A DNA stretch of 64,000 nucleotides from Mesorhizobium sp. B2-1-1 (GCF_006442975.2 NZ_CP083954.1:5659267-5723266); one strand, 5' to 3'; counted from the first letter of the stretch, positions 1 through 8,330 are shown. A program made the numbers and translations. Notes: generated by a model not told the origin, from the letters alone.

Positions 1-1
1 G

Positions 2-418
2 GAAACGCTGCCGCTGCGCGTGCGCCAGCAGACGGAGAGCGCCGGCAAGATCGCCGATTTCCTGGCCGAGCAGCCGGAGATCGCCCGCGTCATCTATCCC
101 GGCCGCGCCGACCATCCGCAGGCCGATATCGTCAAGAAGCAGATGTCGGGCGGCTCCACCCTGATCTGCTTTGACGTCAAGGGCGGCAAGCAGGGTGCCT
201 TCGCCTTGCAGAACGCGCTCGACATCGTGCTGATCTCGAACAATCTCGGCGACGCCAAAAGCCTGATCACCCATCCGGCGACGACGACGCACAAGAACCT
301 CAGCGACGAAGCGCGCGCCGAGCTCGGCATCGGACCCGGCACGCTCAGGCTGTCGGTCGGGCTGGAAGATACCGACGATTTGCTGGACGACATCGCGCAG
401 GCGTTGAAGGCCCGATGA
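2..418 (+). CDS. metZ: O-succinylhomoserine sulfhydrylase, C-terminal part
   Basis: This is the last 138 codons of a Cys/Met-metabolism PLP-dependent transsulfuration enzyme, cut by the window edge. The reading frame enters at base 2 with ETLPLRVRQQTESA. The small C-terminal domain is recognisable from the helix after that motif, the HPQADIVKKQMSGGSTLICFD-like strand region, and the segment SLGDAKSL-like (here NNLGDAKSLITHPATTTH), which in this family lines the substrate and PLP pocket, followed by RLSVGLED. The enzyme makes homocysteine from O-succinylhomoserine and sulfide in the cytoplasm (methionine synthesis). The PLP lysine lies upstream, outside the window. The choice of MetZ over cystathionine gamma-synthase or O-acetylhomoserine sulfhydrylase rests on resemblance to rhizobial MetZ tails and on apaG lying nearby, so the exact substrate is less certain than the fold. 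Confidence 0.85.
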   Translation, partial: ETLPLRVRQQTESAGKIADFLAEQPEIARVIYPGRADHPQADIVKKQMSGGSTLICFDVKGGKQGAFALQNALDIVLISNNLGDAKSLITHPATTTHKNLSDEARAELGIGPGTLRLSVGLEDTDDLLDDIAQALKAR

Positions 419-439
419 GGACTGGTGGCAGACCGAGGA

Positions 440-766
440 TTACAGGCCTGCCGCTTTGCGCAATGCTTCGTTCATGCGCGTCTGCCAGCCATCACCGCCG
501 GCCCTGAAACGGTCGACAACATCGGCGTCGAGGCGCAACTGTACCGCACGTTTGGGTCGCGCAAGCGGCGGTCGGCCAACTTTGCGGCGCGAAGCGGCAT
601 CGGTCGGCTGCGCATCCGGATCGGCCTCGGCGGCGGCAGTGATCGCAGCATCTTCCTCGTCGGTCCTCGCGCCAAGCGCCTTTCTGGCGAGCCCCAAAGC
701 ATCAGCGCGCGACTGCTTTGGGGGAGTAGCCTCGCGGCGCACGATCGTCTTAGAGGTTTTCGACAT
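440..766 (-). CDS. brnA: BrnA-type antitoxin
   Basis: 108-residue protein. A variable, Ala/Glu/Asp-rich first 60 residues precede a basic segment (KVGRPPLARPKRAVQLRLD) and the family signature D-x-D-V-V-D-x-F-R followed by GDGWQTRMNEALRKA. In the BrnA family this C-terminal half is a ribbon-helix-helix-like DNA-binding and dimerisation unit. BrnA normally sequesters the RNase BrnT, and the complex represses its own promoter. The start codon overlaps the 3' end of the brnT reading frame by 17 nt, the usual toxin-first order and translational coupling for this system. Because the toxin frame is broken here (see brnT), this antitoxin may be a remnant or may still act as a DNA-binding protein in trans on related modules. 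Confidence 0.85.
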   Translation of the reverse strand: MSKTSKTIVRREATPPKQSRADALGLARKALGARTDEEDAAITAAAEADPDAQPTDAASRRKVGRPPLARPKRAVQLRLDADVVDRFRAGGDGWQTRMNEALRKAAGL

Positions 767-1018
767 AGTCCGTAATCTCCTGTCTCGTTGCCTTGCGTAG
801 CGAAATTACGCGGATCGCATGGCTTCGCTCGACATAGACCATCACATAAACGCCAGCCTCGATCAGACCGATGGCAACAAGACGATCCTCGCCAAAATCC
901 TCGCTGTCATCGAGCCGGATAACGGCATTGGCGAAATCGAAGGACGGAGCGATCGCGAAATCCACGCCATGCTTGGCCCTGTTTGTCTTTGCCTTGTTTC
1001 ATCCCACTCGAACAGCAT
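750..1018 (-). pseudogene. brnT: BrnT-type RNase toxin, frameshifted
   Basis: BrnT toxins (RelE-like RNases) open with a FEWDExKxxxNxxKHGVxF motif. Starting at the ATG at 1018 the minus strand reads MLFEWDE and then leaves the family frame. The rest of the motif, NKAKDNRAKHGVDF, continues one base out of register and runs to the stop at 750 with the expected tail (VIRLDDSEDFGEDRLVAIGLIEAG...RVISLRKATRQEITDYVENL). Joining the two frames gives a normal BrnT of about 88 residues with no residue missing, so the lesion is the loss of one base in the short A run at about 996-998. The downstream frame could only be translated from the GTG at 965, which would lack the N-terminal strand. Possible causes are a real inactivating mutation or a sequencing error; no recognised slippery site is present. 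Confidence 0.8.
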
Positions 1019-1038
1019 CGCCGTCGGGGCGCTCCATA

Positions 1039-1096
1039 GGTTATTGTATACACAAAAATAGAGCCTAGTTCAACAATTTTTGTATATACGATAACC
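1039..1096 (-). promoter_or_regulatory. brnTA promoter inside a long palindromic operator
   Basis: On the minus strand a sigma70-like promoter is visible: TTGAAC (1073-1068), 17-nt spacer, TATACA (1050-1045), ending about 26 bp before the brnT ATG. It lies within an inverted repeat whose 21-nt arms (1039-1059 and 1076-1096) match at 19 of 21 positions, separated by 16 nt. One arm covers the -10 element and the other sits just upstream of the -35. Such placement fits repression by a BrnT-BrnA complex, as established for BrnTA modules; the assignment to this operator is inference. Confidence 0.65.
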
Positions 1097-1125
1097 TTCC
1101 TCGACATCAAGCTGAACCGCCGACA

Positions 1126-2277
1126 TCAAGCGCGGGAGGGCGTCTCTTCGAGCTCGGCCGCCTGGGTGCCGATGGTCATGGCGTTGCCGCGCCAGTCGAC
1201 GGCCCCGCCCAGCCAACCGCGCATCCAGATCGCGGGCAAAATCAGGTCGCGTGCGATCATCGCGGTGACGATGCGCGGCGACAGATACCAGCCCTTTGCC
1301 GAGGCGAGCATGCATTCCGGCAGGTAGGCGAGCGCCAGCACGCAAAGCGCTGTCATGGGCAGGCTGACGCCGGCGCTGGCCGCGGCGATCAATGCCAGCA
1401 CGAGCGGAGCCGCCACGCCGGTCAGGATCTCGGGTGCGAAGAACAGCGGAAAGGTGACGCGGCGCAGGCGCGCCCAGCGGGCCTGGCGCGACCAGATCTC
1501 GCCCGGCATGCGCTGCCCGAGCGGCTGCTCGAAGGGCGAAGCGACGAGATTGACGCGCAGGCCGAGCCTGTTGACCAGTTTGGTCGACGCGGCATCCTCC
1601 GCGATCTCGGCGGCGAGCGCACGGATGCCGCCATTGGCGTCGAGCATCTGCTTGTTCCACAACATGCTCTTGCCCTGGGCAAAGCCGAGGCCAAGCGCCT
1701 CGCCGGCATATTGCCAGCGCGCCTGCAGCGTGTTGAGGAAAGCGCATTCGACTTCTGCCCAGAAGCCGTCGGGCCGCGAACCGATCGGCGTCGAGCAAAC
1801 CAGGCCGGTGTCCCGCCGCCATGCCGCCATCAGGTGCTGGACGTAGTCTTTCGGCATCAGCACGTTGGAATCGGCGAGAATGACCCAGTCGTGGCGCGCT
1901 GCCTCCCAGCCCTTGACGCAGTTGTTCAGTTTCGGGTTGGCGCTGACGCGGTCGTCGCCGGTGAGCAGGCGGGCCGGCACGGCTGGAAAGCGGGCAATCG
2001 CGGCGCGGATCGGCTTGACCGCGGGGTCGTCGGCATGGGCGACACAGAAGATCAGTTCGTAGCGCGGCCAGTCGAGCGAGAAAGCGCGCTCAAGCGTCTC
2101 ATGGGTAAACGGCTCGACGCCGCGCGCCGGGATGACGATCGAGACAGACAGCGGCTTGCCGGCCGGCGGCGCGATGGCGGCGCGCCGTTTCAGGCGCGAG
2201 CAGGCGAGCAGTATGCTGGCGAGATTTGAGGCGATGAGAGCGATCGAAAGCGAGCCGGTTATGAGAGCGAGTTCCAT
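1126..2277 (-). CDS. GT21-type glycosyltransferase (ceramide glucosyltransferase-like)
   Basis: 383 residues from the ATG at 2277; an in-frame ATG at 2391 would add 38 residues lacking family character, so the shorter form is chosen because it begins directly with the membrane segment (about residues 3-25). A GT-A domain follows: VSIVIPARG, first acidic pair D83/D84, second motif LADSN with D136, third motif AEDAAS with D228, and the (Q/R)xxRW motif as RQARW (264-268). Two or three more hydrophobic segments occupy the C-terminus. This D1-D2-D3-RxxRW layout is the signature of family 21, which in rhizobia and Agrobacterium includes enzymes that add glucose or galactose to ceramide or diacylglycerol at the inner membrane. 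The lipid acceptor cannot be read from the sequence; HpnI-like hopanoid glycosyltransferases are an alternative. It is transcribed toward brnTA. Confidence 0.75.
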   Translation of the reverse strand: MELALITGSLSIALIASNLASILLACSRLKRRAAIAPPAGKPLSVSIVIPARGVEPFTHETLERAFSLDWPRYELIFCVAHADDPAVKPIRAAIARFPAVPARLLTGDDRVSANPKLNNCVKGWEAARHDWVILADSNVLMPKDYVQHLMAAWRRDTGLVCSTPIGSRPDGFWAEVECAFLNTLQARWQYAGEALGLGFAQGKSMLWNKQMLDANGGIRALAAEIAEDAASTKLVNRLGLRVNLVASPFEQPLGQRMPGEIWSRQARWARLRRVTFPLFFAPEILTGVAAPLVLALIAAASAGVSLPMTALCVLALAYLPECMLASAKGWYLSPRIVTAMIARDLILPAIWMRGWLGGAVDWRGNAMTIGTQAAELEETPSRA

Positions 2278-2508
2278 CGATATCCGATCACTCCAGAAAA
2301 CCCGGCCCGCTTGGCGGCCGTTTTCGACAGTTCGACAGAGCGCCCGAGTCGCCCGGCATTGCTGGTGCACACCATCATTGTCATGTGTCACTCAAATGAC
2401 ATTGTTTGTCGGCACCTGCCCTTCAGGGACAGCAACTCGGACGCGCACGGTTGATCGAACCGCAAAGAGCGCCGAATGTTCCACACCGGATTTGTTTTGG
2501 AGCCGCTC

Positions 2509-2901
2509 ATGTACCGCGCCGTCACGCGCAACATCGAAGTGCAGGTCAGGCCGTTCTATCTCGAGGACCGCTCGGATCCTTCGGAAAACCGCTATGTCTG
2601 GGGCTACCAGATAACGATCGACAACCAGTCCGACGAATTCGTGCAGCTGTTGTCGCGCTATTGGCACATAACCGACGGCGCCGGCCGGGTCGAGGAAGTG
2701 CGAGGTGCCGGCGTGGTCGGCGATCAGCCCGAACTCAATCCCGGCGACAGCTATCAATACACGTCGGGCTGTCCGCTCTCGACCCCGTCGGGGATCATGG
2801 TCGGTCACTACACCATGCGCAACGAGCGGGGCGAGACATTCGACATCGCCATCCCCGCCTTCTCACTCGACCTGCCGGGGACAAGGCGGACGGTGAATTA
2901 G
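2509..2901 (+). CDS. apaG: ApaG domain protein
   Basis: 130 residues from the ATG at 2509 ([13 protein letters not shown]); an upstream in-frame ATG at 2476 would add 11 residues not seen in the family. ApaG is a single fibronectin-like beta-sandwich of about 125 residues. Recognisable strands include [13 protein letters not shown], the [22 protein letters not shown] loop and the C-terminal [15 protein letters not shown]. The protein was named from a link to cobalt and magnesium tolerance, but its biochemical function is not established. The same domain occurs in eukaryotic F-box proteins. It stands alone, divergent from the glycosyltransferase and convergent with hslO, with a palindromic repeat in the gap. 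Confidence 0.93.
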   Translation: MYRAVTRNIEVQVRPFYLEDRSDPSENRYVWGYQITIDNQSDEFVQLLSRYWHITDGAGRVEEVRGAGVVGDQPELNPGDSYQYTSGCPLSTPSGIMVGHYTMRNERGETFDIAIPAFSLDLPGTRRTVN

Positions 2902-2926
2902 ACGAGGCGAAATCGGCGACAGCGGG

Positions 2927-3030
2927 TTTCTCCCCGTCACTATACGGCGAGAAATGTCCGGCAGGAATGAGGGGCAGCGCCGCCCCTCATCCGCTCTTGG
3001 GCCCCTTCTCCCCGTAGAACGGGGAGAAAC
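2927..3030. repeat. RIME-like intergenic mosaic of three palindromes
   Basis: The gap between convergent apaG and hslO holds three palindromic modules in about 100 bp: TTTCTCCCCGT...ACGGCGAGAAA (2927-2954, one mismatch), ATGAGGGGC...GCCCCTCAT (2967-2990), and TTCTCCCCG-TAGAA-CGGGGAGAA (3006-3028, perfect). The outer modules share the TTCTCCCCG core. From memory this composition matches the palindromic mosaic elements found in many copies in rhizobial genomes. It could also end transcription from both flanking genes. Family membership cannot be confirmed here because no second copy is in the window. Confidence 0.7.
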
Positions 3031-3037
3031 AAGAACC

Positions 3038-4069
3038 CTACTGAGTCGTAAATTCCGCCGGGTCGAAGTCATATTGCGTCGAACAGAACTCGCAAGCGAC
3101 GTGGATGCCGCCGTCCTCGGTGCTGTCCTTGATCTCCTGCGCGGAGAAGCCCTCGAGGATGCCGCGGATCTTGTCGCGGGAGCATGAGCACTGATCGGCG
3201 ACGGGAACGCCGCCGAAGACGCGCACGCCATGCTCGTGGAACAGACGATAGAGCAGCCGCTCTGCGCCGATGGTCGGATCGATCAGTTCGGTCGGCTCGA
3301 TGGTGCCGAGCAGCGCCAGCAATTCCTGCCAGGAATTGTCTGTGGGATCGTGGATCTCCTCGCGCGGATCGCCATCCCCGCCGGGCAGGTCAGGAACGCG
3401 CATGCGCTCGGAGGCCTGCGGCAGGAACTGCGCCAGGATGCCGCCCGCCCGCCACTGCTCGCGCGCGCCGCCGGGGCCGGGCGTCAAAAGCTTGGCGACG
3501 GAAAGCCGGAGATCGGTCGGGATCTGCTCCGACTGGCGGAAATAGGTGCGCGCGGCCTCTTCCAGGGTCTCGCCGTCGAGCTGGACGATGCCCTGGTAGC
3601 GCTGCGTGTGAGCACCTTGGTCGATGGTCAGCGCCAGCACACCGTTGCCGAGCAGCGTTTGCTGCGAGGTCTCGCCGGCCGCAATCAGCGCCTCCAGCCG
3701 GTCGACATCGAAGCGCGCATAGGCACGCAGCGCCGAGGGCGTGGAAAAATCCGCGACCAGCATGTCGACAGGCCCGTCGGTGCGGGTCTGCAGGATGAAC
3801 TTGCCCTCGAACTTGAGCGAGGTGCCTAGCAGCACCGTCAGCACACAGGCTTCCGCCAGCAACCGGGCGACCGGCTCGGGATAATCATGGCGGCCAAGGA
3901 TCGCATCGAGCATCGGCCCGAGCTGAACGGTGCGGCCGCGCACATCGAGCGGGCCGACCTCGAAGGGCACGACGTGATCATCGCCGGCGTAACCGAATTC
4001 GCCGAGTTTGGGGTGATGTTCAGCCACTTGATGGGTTTCCAGCATGACAAAGCTCCAGGGCGCGGCCAT
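3038..4069 (-). CDS. hslO: Redox-regulated chaperone Hsp33
   Basis: 343 residues from the ATG at 4069, or 335 from the ATG at 4045; both have a plausible Shine-Dalgarno (AAGGG and GGAG). The Hsp33 fold begins at GEFGYAGDDHVVPFEVG. The family landmarks LLGTSLKFEGKFILQ and GPVDMLVADFS are present. The C-terminal zinc site is intact with a Cys-x-Cys pair (CSCSRDKIRG) and a Cys-x2-Cys pair (CEFC). These four cysteines hold zinc in the reduced form and make disulfides on oxidative stress, switching the cytosolic holdase on. It follows argF with a 123-bp gap and is probably the last gene of the argD-argF-hslO unit. Confidence 0.95.
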   Translation of the reverse strand: MAAPWSFVMLETHQVAEHHPKLGEFGYAGDDHVVPFEVGPLDVRGRTVQLGPMLDAILGRHDYPEPVARLLAEACVLTVLLGTSLKFEGKFILQTRTDGPVDMLVADFSTPSALRAYARFDVDRLEALIAAGETSQQTLLGNGVLALTIDQGAHTQRYQGIVQLDGETLEEAARTYFRQSEQIPTDLRLSVAKLLTPGPGGAREQWRAGGILAQFLPQASERMRVPDLPGGDGDPREEIHDPTDNSWQELLALLGTIEPTELIDPTIGAERLLYRLFHEHGVRVFGGVPVADQCSCSRDKIRGILEGFSAQEIKDSTEDGGIHVACEFCSTQYDFDPAEFTTQ

Positions 4070-4192
4070 GCCGCCCTTTGGGGAGCATGCGTCTAAACGC
4101 GCTTGATTTGCGTGATGCCGCGCAGATAGGCATCGCGCCTCCGGAGATCAAGTTCCCCGGCACGTCAAGCGCCAAGACACTTCAAGTCCACT

Positions 4193-5104
4193 TCAGGCCC
4201 CAAGACACCAGGCAAGCACGGCCTTCTGGGCGTGGAGCCGGTTCTCGGCCTCGTCGAAGACCACCGAATGCGGACCGTCGATGACCTCGTCCGTCACTTC
4301 CTCGCCGCGATGCGCCGGCAGGCAGTGCATGAACAGCGCGTCGGGCTTTGCCTTGGCCATCAGCTTGGCGTTGACCTGGTAGGGCGAAAACACGTTGTGG
4401 CCGCGGGCGCGGTGCTCCTGGCCCATCGACACCCAGCAGTCGGTGACGACGCAGTCGGCCTGGTCGACGGCTTCCTCTGGCGAGCGGGTAAAGGAGAGCT
4501 TGCCGCCATGTGCGGTTGACCAGTCGACATGCTTCTGCGCCGGCTCGCTGCCTTCGGGCACCGCCACGTTGAGGCTGAAGCGGAACCGCGCCGAGGCTTC
4601 CAGCAGCGAATGCAGCACGTTGTTGCCGTCGCCAGTCCAGGCGATGGTCTTGCCGGCGACCGGACCGCGATGCTCCTCGAAGGTCATGATGTCGGCCATC
4701 AGCTGGCAAGGATGGGTATCGTCGGTGAGCCCGTTGATCACCGGGATGGTCGCATTCTCGGTCAGCTCCAGCAGCCGCTCATGCGAGGTGGTGCGGATCA
4801 TGATGGCGTCGACATAGCGCGACAGAACCTTGGCTGTGTCGGCGATGGTCTCGGAGCGGCCGAGCTGCATCTCGGTGCCGGTCAGCATGATGGTCTCGCC
4901 GCCAAGCTGACGCATGCCGACATCGAAGGAGACGCGCGTGCGCGTCGACGGCTTGTCGAAGATCATCGCCAGCACCTTGCCTTCGAGAGGTTTCGAGCGC
5001 TCGCCCGCCTTGAGGCGCGCCTTGCGCTCCACTGCGTCGGTCAGCATGGAGCGCAGGTCGCCTTCGGAAACGGCGGAGAGGTCGGTGAAATGACGAAGTG
5101 ACAT
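4193..5104 (-). CDS. argF: Ornithine carbamoyltransferase
   Basis: 303 residues, normal for anabolic OTCases. It condenses ornithine with carbamoyl phosphate to citrulline in arginine synthesis (cytoplasm, trimer). The carbamoyl-phosphate loop is STRTRVSF near residue 54, the second-substrate region contains HPCQLMAD, and the catalytic cysteine motif [11 protein letters not shown] lies near residue 262. The start follows the argD stop by 15 bp, so the pair is an operon. The context (argD upstream) supports an anabolic rather than catabolic role. Confidence 0.97.
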   Translation of the reverse strand: MSLRHFTDLSAVSEGDLRSMLTDAVERKARLKAGERSKPLEGKVLAMIFDKPSTRTRVSFDVGMRQLGGETIMLTGTEMQLGRSETIADTAKVLSRYVDAIMIRTTSHERLLELTENATIPVINGLTDDTHPCQLMADIMTFEEHRGPVAGKTIAWTGDGNNVLHSLLEASARFRFSLNVAVPEGSEPAQKHVDWSTAHGGKLSFTRSPEEAVDQADCVVTDCWVSMGQEHRARGHNVFSPYQVNAKLMAKAKPDALFMHCLPAHRGEEVTDEVIDGPHSVVFDEAENRLHAQKAVLAWCLGA

Positions 5105-5119
5105 CAGGAGCTTTCGAAT

Positions 5120-6319
5120 TTACTTCGCGGCTTCAGCGGCGATGGCCTCGGACAGGGCCTTGGCGCCGGCGCGAATGCGCTCGAGCGCTTCATGGATCTC
5201 GCTGTCCGTGACGGTGAGCGGCGGCAGCAGGCGAATGACGTTGTCGCCGGCCGGAACCGCGAGCAGATGCTGGTCGCGCAGCGCCATGTTCACCTTGCCG
5301 TTGGGCATGGCGCATTTGAGGCCCAGCATCAGCCCCGTGCCCCTGATATCCTCGATGACCTCGGGGAATTCGTCGGCCACCCCTGCCAGCCCTTGCTTCA
5401 ACAACAGCGCCTTGCGCTGCACATCCGCCAGGAAGCCCTCCTCCAGCACCACGTCGAGCACGGCATTGCCGACCGCCATGGCCAGCGGGTTGCCGCCGAA
5501 CGTAGTGCCGTGGACGCCCGCGGTCATGCCGACAGCCGCCTCGTCGGTGGCAAGGCAGGCGCCCATCGGGAAGCCACCGCCAATGCCTTTGGCGATGGCC
5601 ATGATGTCTGGAGCGACCCCCGACCATTCATGCGCGAACAGCTTGCCGGTGCGGCCGATGCCGCACTGGACCTCATCGTAGATCAACAGCAGGCCGTGCT
5701 GGTCGCAGAGCTGCCGCAGCCGCTTCAGCGATTGTGTCGGCACCGGGCGGATACCGCCCTCGCCCTGCACCGGTTCGATCAGGATCGCCGCGGTCTCCGG
5801 CGTGATCGCCTTTTCGGCGGCGTCGATATCGTCGAAGCCAACCTGGTCGAAGCCCTCGACCTTGGGGCCGAAGCCTTCGAGATATTTGTACTGGCCGCCG
5901 GCCGCGATGGTCGCCAGCGTGCGGCCATGGAAGGCGCCTTCGAAAGTGATGACGCGGAAGCGCTCGGGATGCCCCTTGACGAAATGGTAGCGCCGCGCCG
6001 TCTTTATCGCGCATTCCAGCGCCTCGGCGCCAGAATTGGTGAAGAACACCTTGTCTGCGAAGGTGGCGTCGGCCAGCCGCTCGCCGAGCCGGCTCTGCCC
6101 CGGGATCTCGTAGAGATTGGAGACGTGCCAGAGTTTGGCAGCCTGCTCGGTGAGCGCCGCGACCAGATGCGGATGGCCGTGGCCCAGCGAATTGACGGCT
6201 ATGCCGCCGGCAAAGTCGAGATATCGCTCGCCCTTGTCGGTAACCAGCCAAGTGCCTTCCCCGTGATCGAAGGCCAGGGGTGCGCGAGCAAAGGTCTCGA
6301 AAAGCGCCGAACCGCTCAT
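5120..6319 (-). CDS. argD: Acetylornithine aminotransferase
   Basis: 399 residues from the ATG at 6319 ([15 protein letters not shown]), preceded by GGAG at a good distance; the frame stays open upstream but the extension is Arg/Phe-rich leader sequence, not family sequence. Class III PLP aminotransferase: [17 protein letters not shown], the [15 protein letters not shown] motif, [12 protein letters not shown], the cofactor aspartate in [12 protein letters not shown], and the Schiff-base lysine in [12 protein letters not shown]. It converts N-acetylglutamate semialdehyde to N-acetylornithine and may also serve lysine synthesis. It heads the argD-argF(-hslO) unit and has an attenuator-like structure just upstream. 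Confidence 0.96.
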   Translation of the reverse strand: MSGSALFETFARAPLAFDHGEGTWLVTDKGERYLDFAGGIAVNSLGHGHPHLVAALTEQAAKLWHVSNLYEIPGQSRLGERLADATFADKVFFTNSGAEALECAIKTARRYHFVKGHPERFRVITFEGAFHGRTLATIAAGGQYKYLEGFGPKVEGFDQVGFDDIDAAEKAITPETAAILIEPVQGEGGIRPVPTQSLKRLRQLCDQHGLLLIYDEVQCGIGRTGKLFAHEWSGVAPDIMAIAKGIGGGFPMGACLATDEAAVGMTAGVHGTTFGGNPLAMAVGNAVLDVVLEEGFLADVQRKALLLKQGLAGVADEFPEVIEDIRGTGLMLGLKCAMPNGKVNMALRDQHLLAVPAGDNVIRLLPPLTVTDSEIHEALERIRAGAKALSEAIAAEAAK

Positions 6320-6345
6320 TATATGCGTCTCCGGAACCGGAAAAT

Positions 6346-6399
6346 CAAAAAAGCCGCCAAAGCGGCGGCCTTTGCGGCTTATCGGGTTTTTCAGCCATG
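6346..6399 (-). promoter_or_regulatory. Possible attenuator and leader peptide upstream of argD
   Basis: Reading toward argD, a hairpin of the intrinsic-terminator type (GCCGCC-GCTTT-GGCGGC, 6369-6353, followed by six U at 6352-6347) ends only about 27 nt before the argD ATG. A longer overlapping stem (AAGCCGCAAAG pairing with CTTTGGCGGCTT) is also possible. The same stretch is covered by a 17-codon ORF, ATG at 6399 and TGA at 6346-6348, reading [17 protein letters not shown]; it has two Arg codons, both in the hairpin. No good Shine-Dalgarno precedes it. A terminator this close to the gene it precedes suggests conditional termination; translation of the leader is speculation. Confidence 0.4.
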
Positions 6400-6496
6400 A
6401 AGTCAACGAAAACGTCGCGTAGTGGCGCGCGGCAAGCCTCCCGACGGGACGCCGGCTCATAAGTGAGCTGGCAAGTTGGGGAAAACCGAAAAAACC

Positions 6497-6643
6497 GATT
6501 CGTGTTGCACTTCGGACTCTTGTCACCGAGTCAGCGCATAAGGTAGTTGTAGTCGGGAAATAACTAGATTTCGTGCGGCGGACCTAATCACCAGATATAT
6601 GTGGTGTCTGCCCCAGCAGTGGTGCTGGGCCGGGAATGGATTC
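6497..6643 (+). promoter_or_regulatory. gcrA promoter region with four GANTC sites
   Basis: Four GANTC sequences, the CcrM methylation target of alphaproteobacteria, fall in 147 bp upstream of gcrA: GATTC 6497-6501, GACTC 6515-6519, GAGTC 6528-6532 and GATTC 6639-6643. A random sequence of this length would be expected to hold about half a site. GcrA itself senses methylated GANTC at promoters, so the cluster is consistent with methylation-dependent control or autoregulation. The core promoter elements are not clear. Confidence 0.5.
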
Positions 6644-6674
6644 CGATTGCCGTACGCTTAGCAGGAGCGCGGTC

Positions 6675-7193
6675 ATGAATTGGACTGACGAGCGGGTCGA
6701 ACTCTTGAGAAAACTGTGGTCGGAAGGTCTGAGCGCAAGCCAGATTGCTGCCCAGCTTGGAGGGGTCAGCCGCAATGCCGTCATCGGCAAGGTGCACCGG
6801 CTGAAATTGTCGGGCCGCGGGCGCGCCACGGCAGCGCCGGCACGCCAGAAGAAGACGGCGCAAGGGTCGGGCGCGCAGAAATCGGTGTCGCGCCCCGCGA
6901 GTGCGACCCGCCACGTCACGACATCGATCGGAGCAACGGCGCTGCAAGCGCAGTTCGATGCCGAGCCGGTGGCCCGCCACTATATCCGGCCGGTCGAGAA
7001 TGTGGTGGTGCCGATCTCGCGGCATCTCCAGCTCACCGAACTCACCGAGCGCACCTGCAAATGGCCGAACGGCGATCCGCTGTCGGAGGACTTCAATTTC
7101 TGCGGCAACGAAGCCGCCGAAACCGGACCCTATTGTAAATACCATGCCCGCGTGGCGTTCCAGCCGGCAGCGGAGCGGCGGCGGAATAGATAA
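6675..7193 (+). CDS. gcrA: Cell-cycle regulator GcrA
   Basis: 172 residues from the ATG at 6675 (MNWTDERVELLRKLW). The N-terminal helix-turn-helix, about residues 1-45 (WSEGLSASQIAAQLGGVSRNAVIGKVHRLKLSGRG), is the GcrA DNA-binding domain. It is followed by a low-complexity Ala/Ser/Thr/Lys linker and a conserved C-terminal domain (LTERTCKWPNGDP...FNFCGNEAAETGPYCKYHARVAF), which contacts the sigma70 domain of RNA polymerase in Caulobacter. GcrA activates cell-cycle genes at CcrM-methylated promoters. It is transcribed divergently from argD over a 355-bp gap holding the argD leader, GANTC sites and the gcrA promoter, and ends just before a repeat array. Confidence 0.95.
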   Translation: MNWTDERVELLRKLWSEGLSASQIAAQLGGVSRNAVIGKVHRLKLSGRGRATAAPARQKKTAQGSGAQKSVSRPASATRHVTTSIGATALQAQFDAEPVARHYIRPVENVVVPISRHLQLTELTERTCKWPNGDPLSEDFNFCGNEAAETGPYCKYHARVAFQPAAERRRNR

Positions 7194-7200
7194 GGGACTA

Positions 7201-7303
<103 letters not shown>

Positions 7304-7304
7304 C

Positions 7305-8330
7305 TCACAGCCATCCATTCTTGCGAAACCGCCAGTAGAGGAAGCTGCAGATCAGCGCGATCGCCAGCAGCACCATCGGGTAGCCGTATTCCATCTTCAG
7401 TTCCGGCATGTCGCTGAAATTCATGCCGTATATGCCCGCGAAGGCTGTCGGCACGGCCAGGATTGCCGCCCATGAGGCGAGCTTTTTGGAGATCGCCGTT
7501 TCCTGGCTCTGGCCCACCAGCAGGCTCGCCTCGAAAGCAAAGGCCAGCACTTCGCGCAAGCTGTCGATCTTTTCCTGGACGGTGCGGATATGGTCGGTCA
7601 CGTCGCGAAACAGCGGGTGCATGGCTGAATGGATCTGCGGCAGGTCGGCGCTGGTCAGCCGGCGGCAGACCTCCACCAGCGGCAGTGCGGCATTGCGCAG
7701 CCGCAACAGATCGCGACGCAGCATATAAAGGCGTTCGATATCGGGGCCGGTCATCGGCTTCAGCAGGACCCGGTCCTCGATCGCCTCGACCTCATCCTCG
7801 ATCTGCTCGAGCACCGGCATGTAGTTGTCGACGATGAAATCGAGAATGGCATAGAGGACGAAATCCTCGCCCTTGGCCAGTGAATGCGGGCAGCTTTCCC
7901 AGTGCTGGCGCACCACAGCATAGGATGTCGAAGGGCCGTGCCTGACGCTGACGATGTAGCCGCTGCCCACGAACAGATGCGTCTCGCCGAAGGTGACGCG
8001 GCCCTCGATCAGCTGCGCGGTGCGGGCGACGATGAACAGCGCATCACCATATTGCTCGATCTTCGGCCGCTGGTGCGGATGCTCGGCATCCTCGATTGCG
8101 AGCTCATGCAGATGAAATTGCGCCTGCACGCGCAGCAGAAGCTCGCGGTCGGGTTCAAGCAGCCCGATCCACACGACGTGTCCCGCTTTCCTGGCCCATG
8201 TGCCGGCTTCCTCGATCGGGATGTCGGCGATGCGGCGCCCGGCTGTGTAGACGCTGGAGGCGATGACGGCCGATGTCGGCGGCGCGGGCTTGAAGTCCCG
8301 GACATATTCCATCGCAGCCTCCCGAAGCAC
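7305..8330 (-). CDS. corA: CorA-family magnesium/divalent cation transporter
   Basis: 341 residues (335 if the ATG at 8312, MEYVRDFKP, is used). The large N-terminal cytoplasmic domain with long helices (VRTVQEKIDSLREVLAFAFEA region) leads into the first membrane helix ending in the selectivity motif Y-G-M-N (GMN at residues 302-304), a short acidic periplasmic loop (MPELKMEYGYP) and the second membrane helix, then a basic C-terminal tail (RFRKNGWL). The GMN motif and tail are diagnostic. It is a pentameric inner-membrane channel for Mg2+, with Co2+ and Ni2+ as possible substrates. The gene is convergent with gcrA across the repeat array. Confidence 0.93.
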   Translation of the reverse strand: MLREAAMEYVRDFKPAPPTSAVIASSVYTAGRRIADIPIEEAGTWARKAGHVVWIGLLEPDRELLLRVQAQFHLHELAIEDAEHPHQRPKIEQYGDALFIVARTAQLIEGRVTFGETHLFVGSGYIVSVRHGPSTSYAVVRQHWESCPHSLAKGEDFVLYAILDFIVDNYMPVLEQIEDEVEAIEDRVLLKPMTGPDIERLYMLRRDLLRLRNAALPLVEVCRRLTSADLPQIHSAMHPLFRDVTDHIRTVQEKIDSLREVLAFAFEASLLVGQSQETAISKKLASWAAILAVPTAFAGIYGMNFSDMPELKMEYGYPMVLLAIALICSFLYWRFRKNGWL

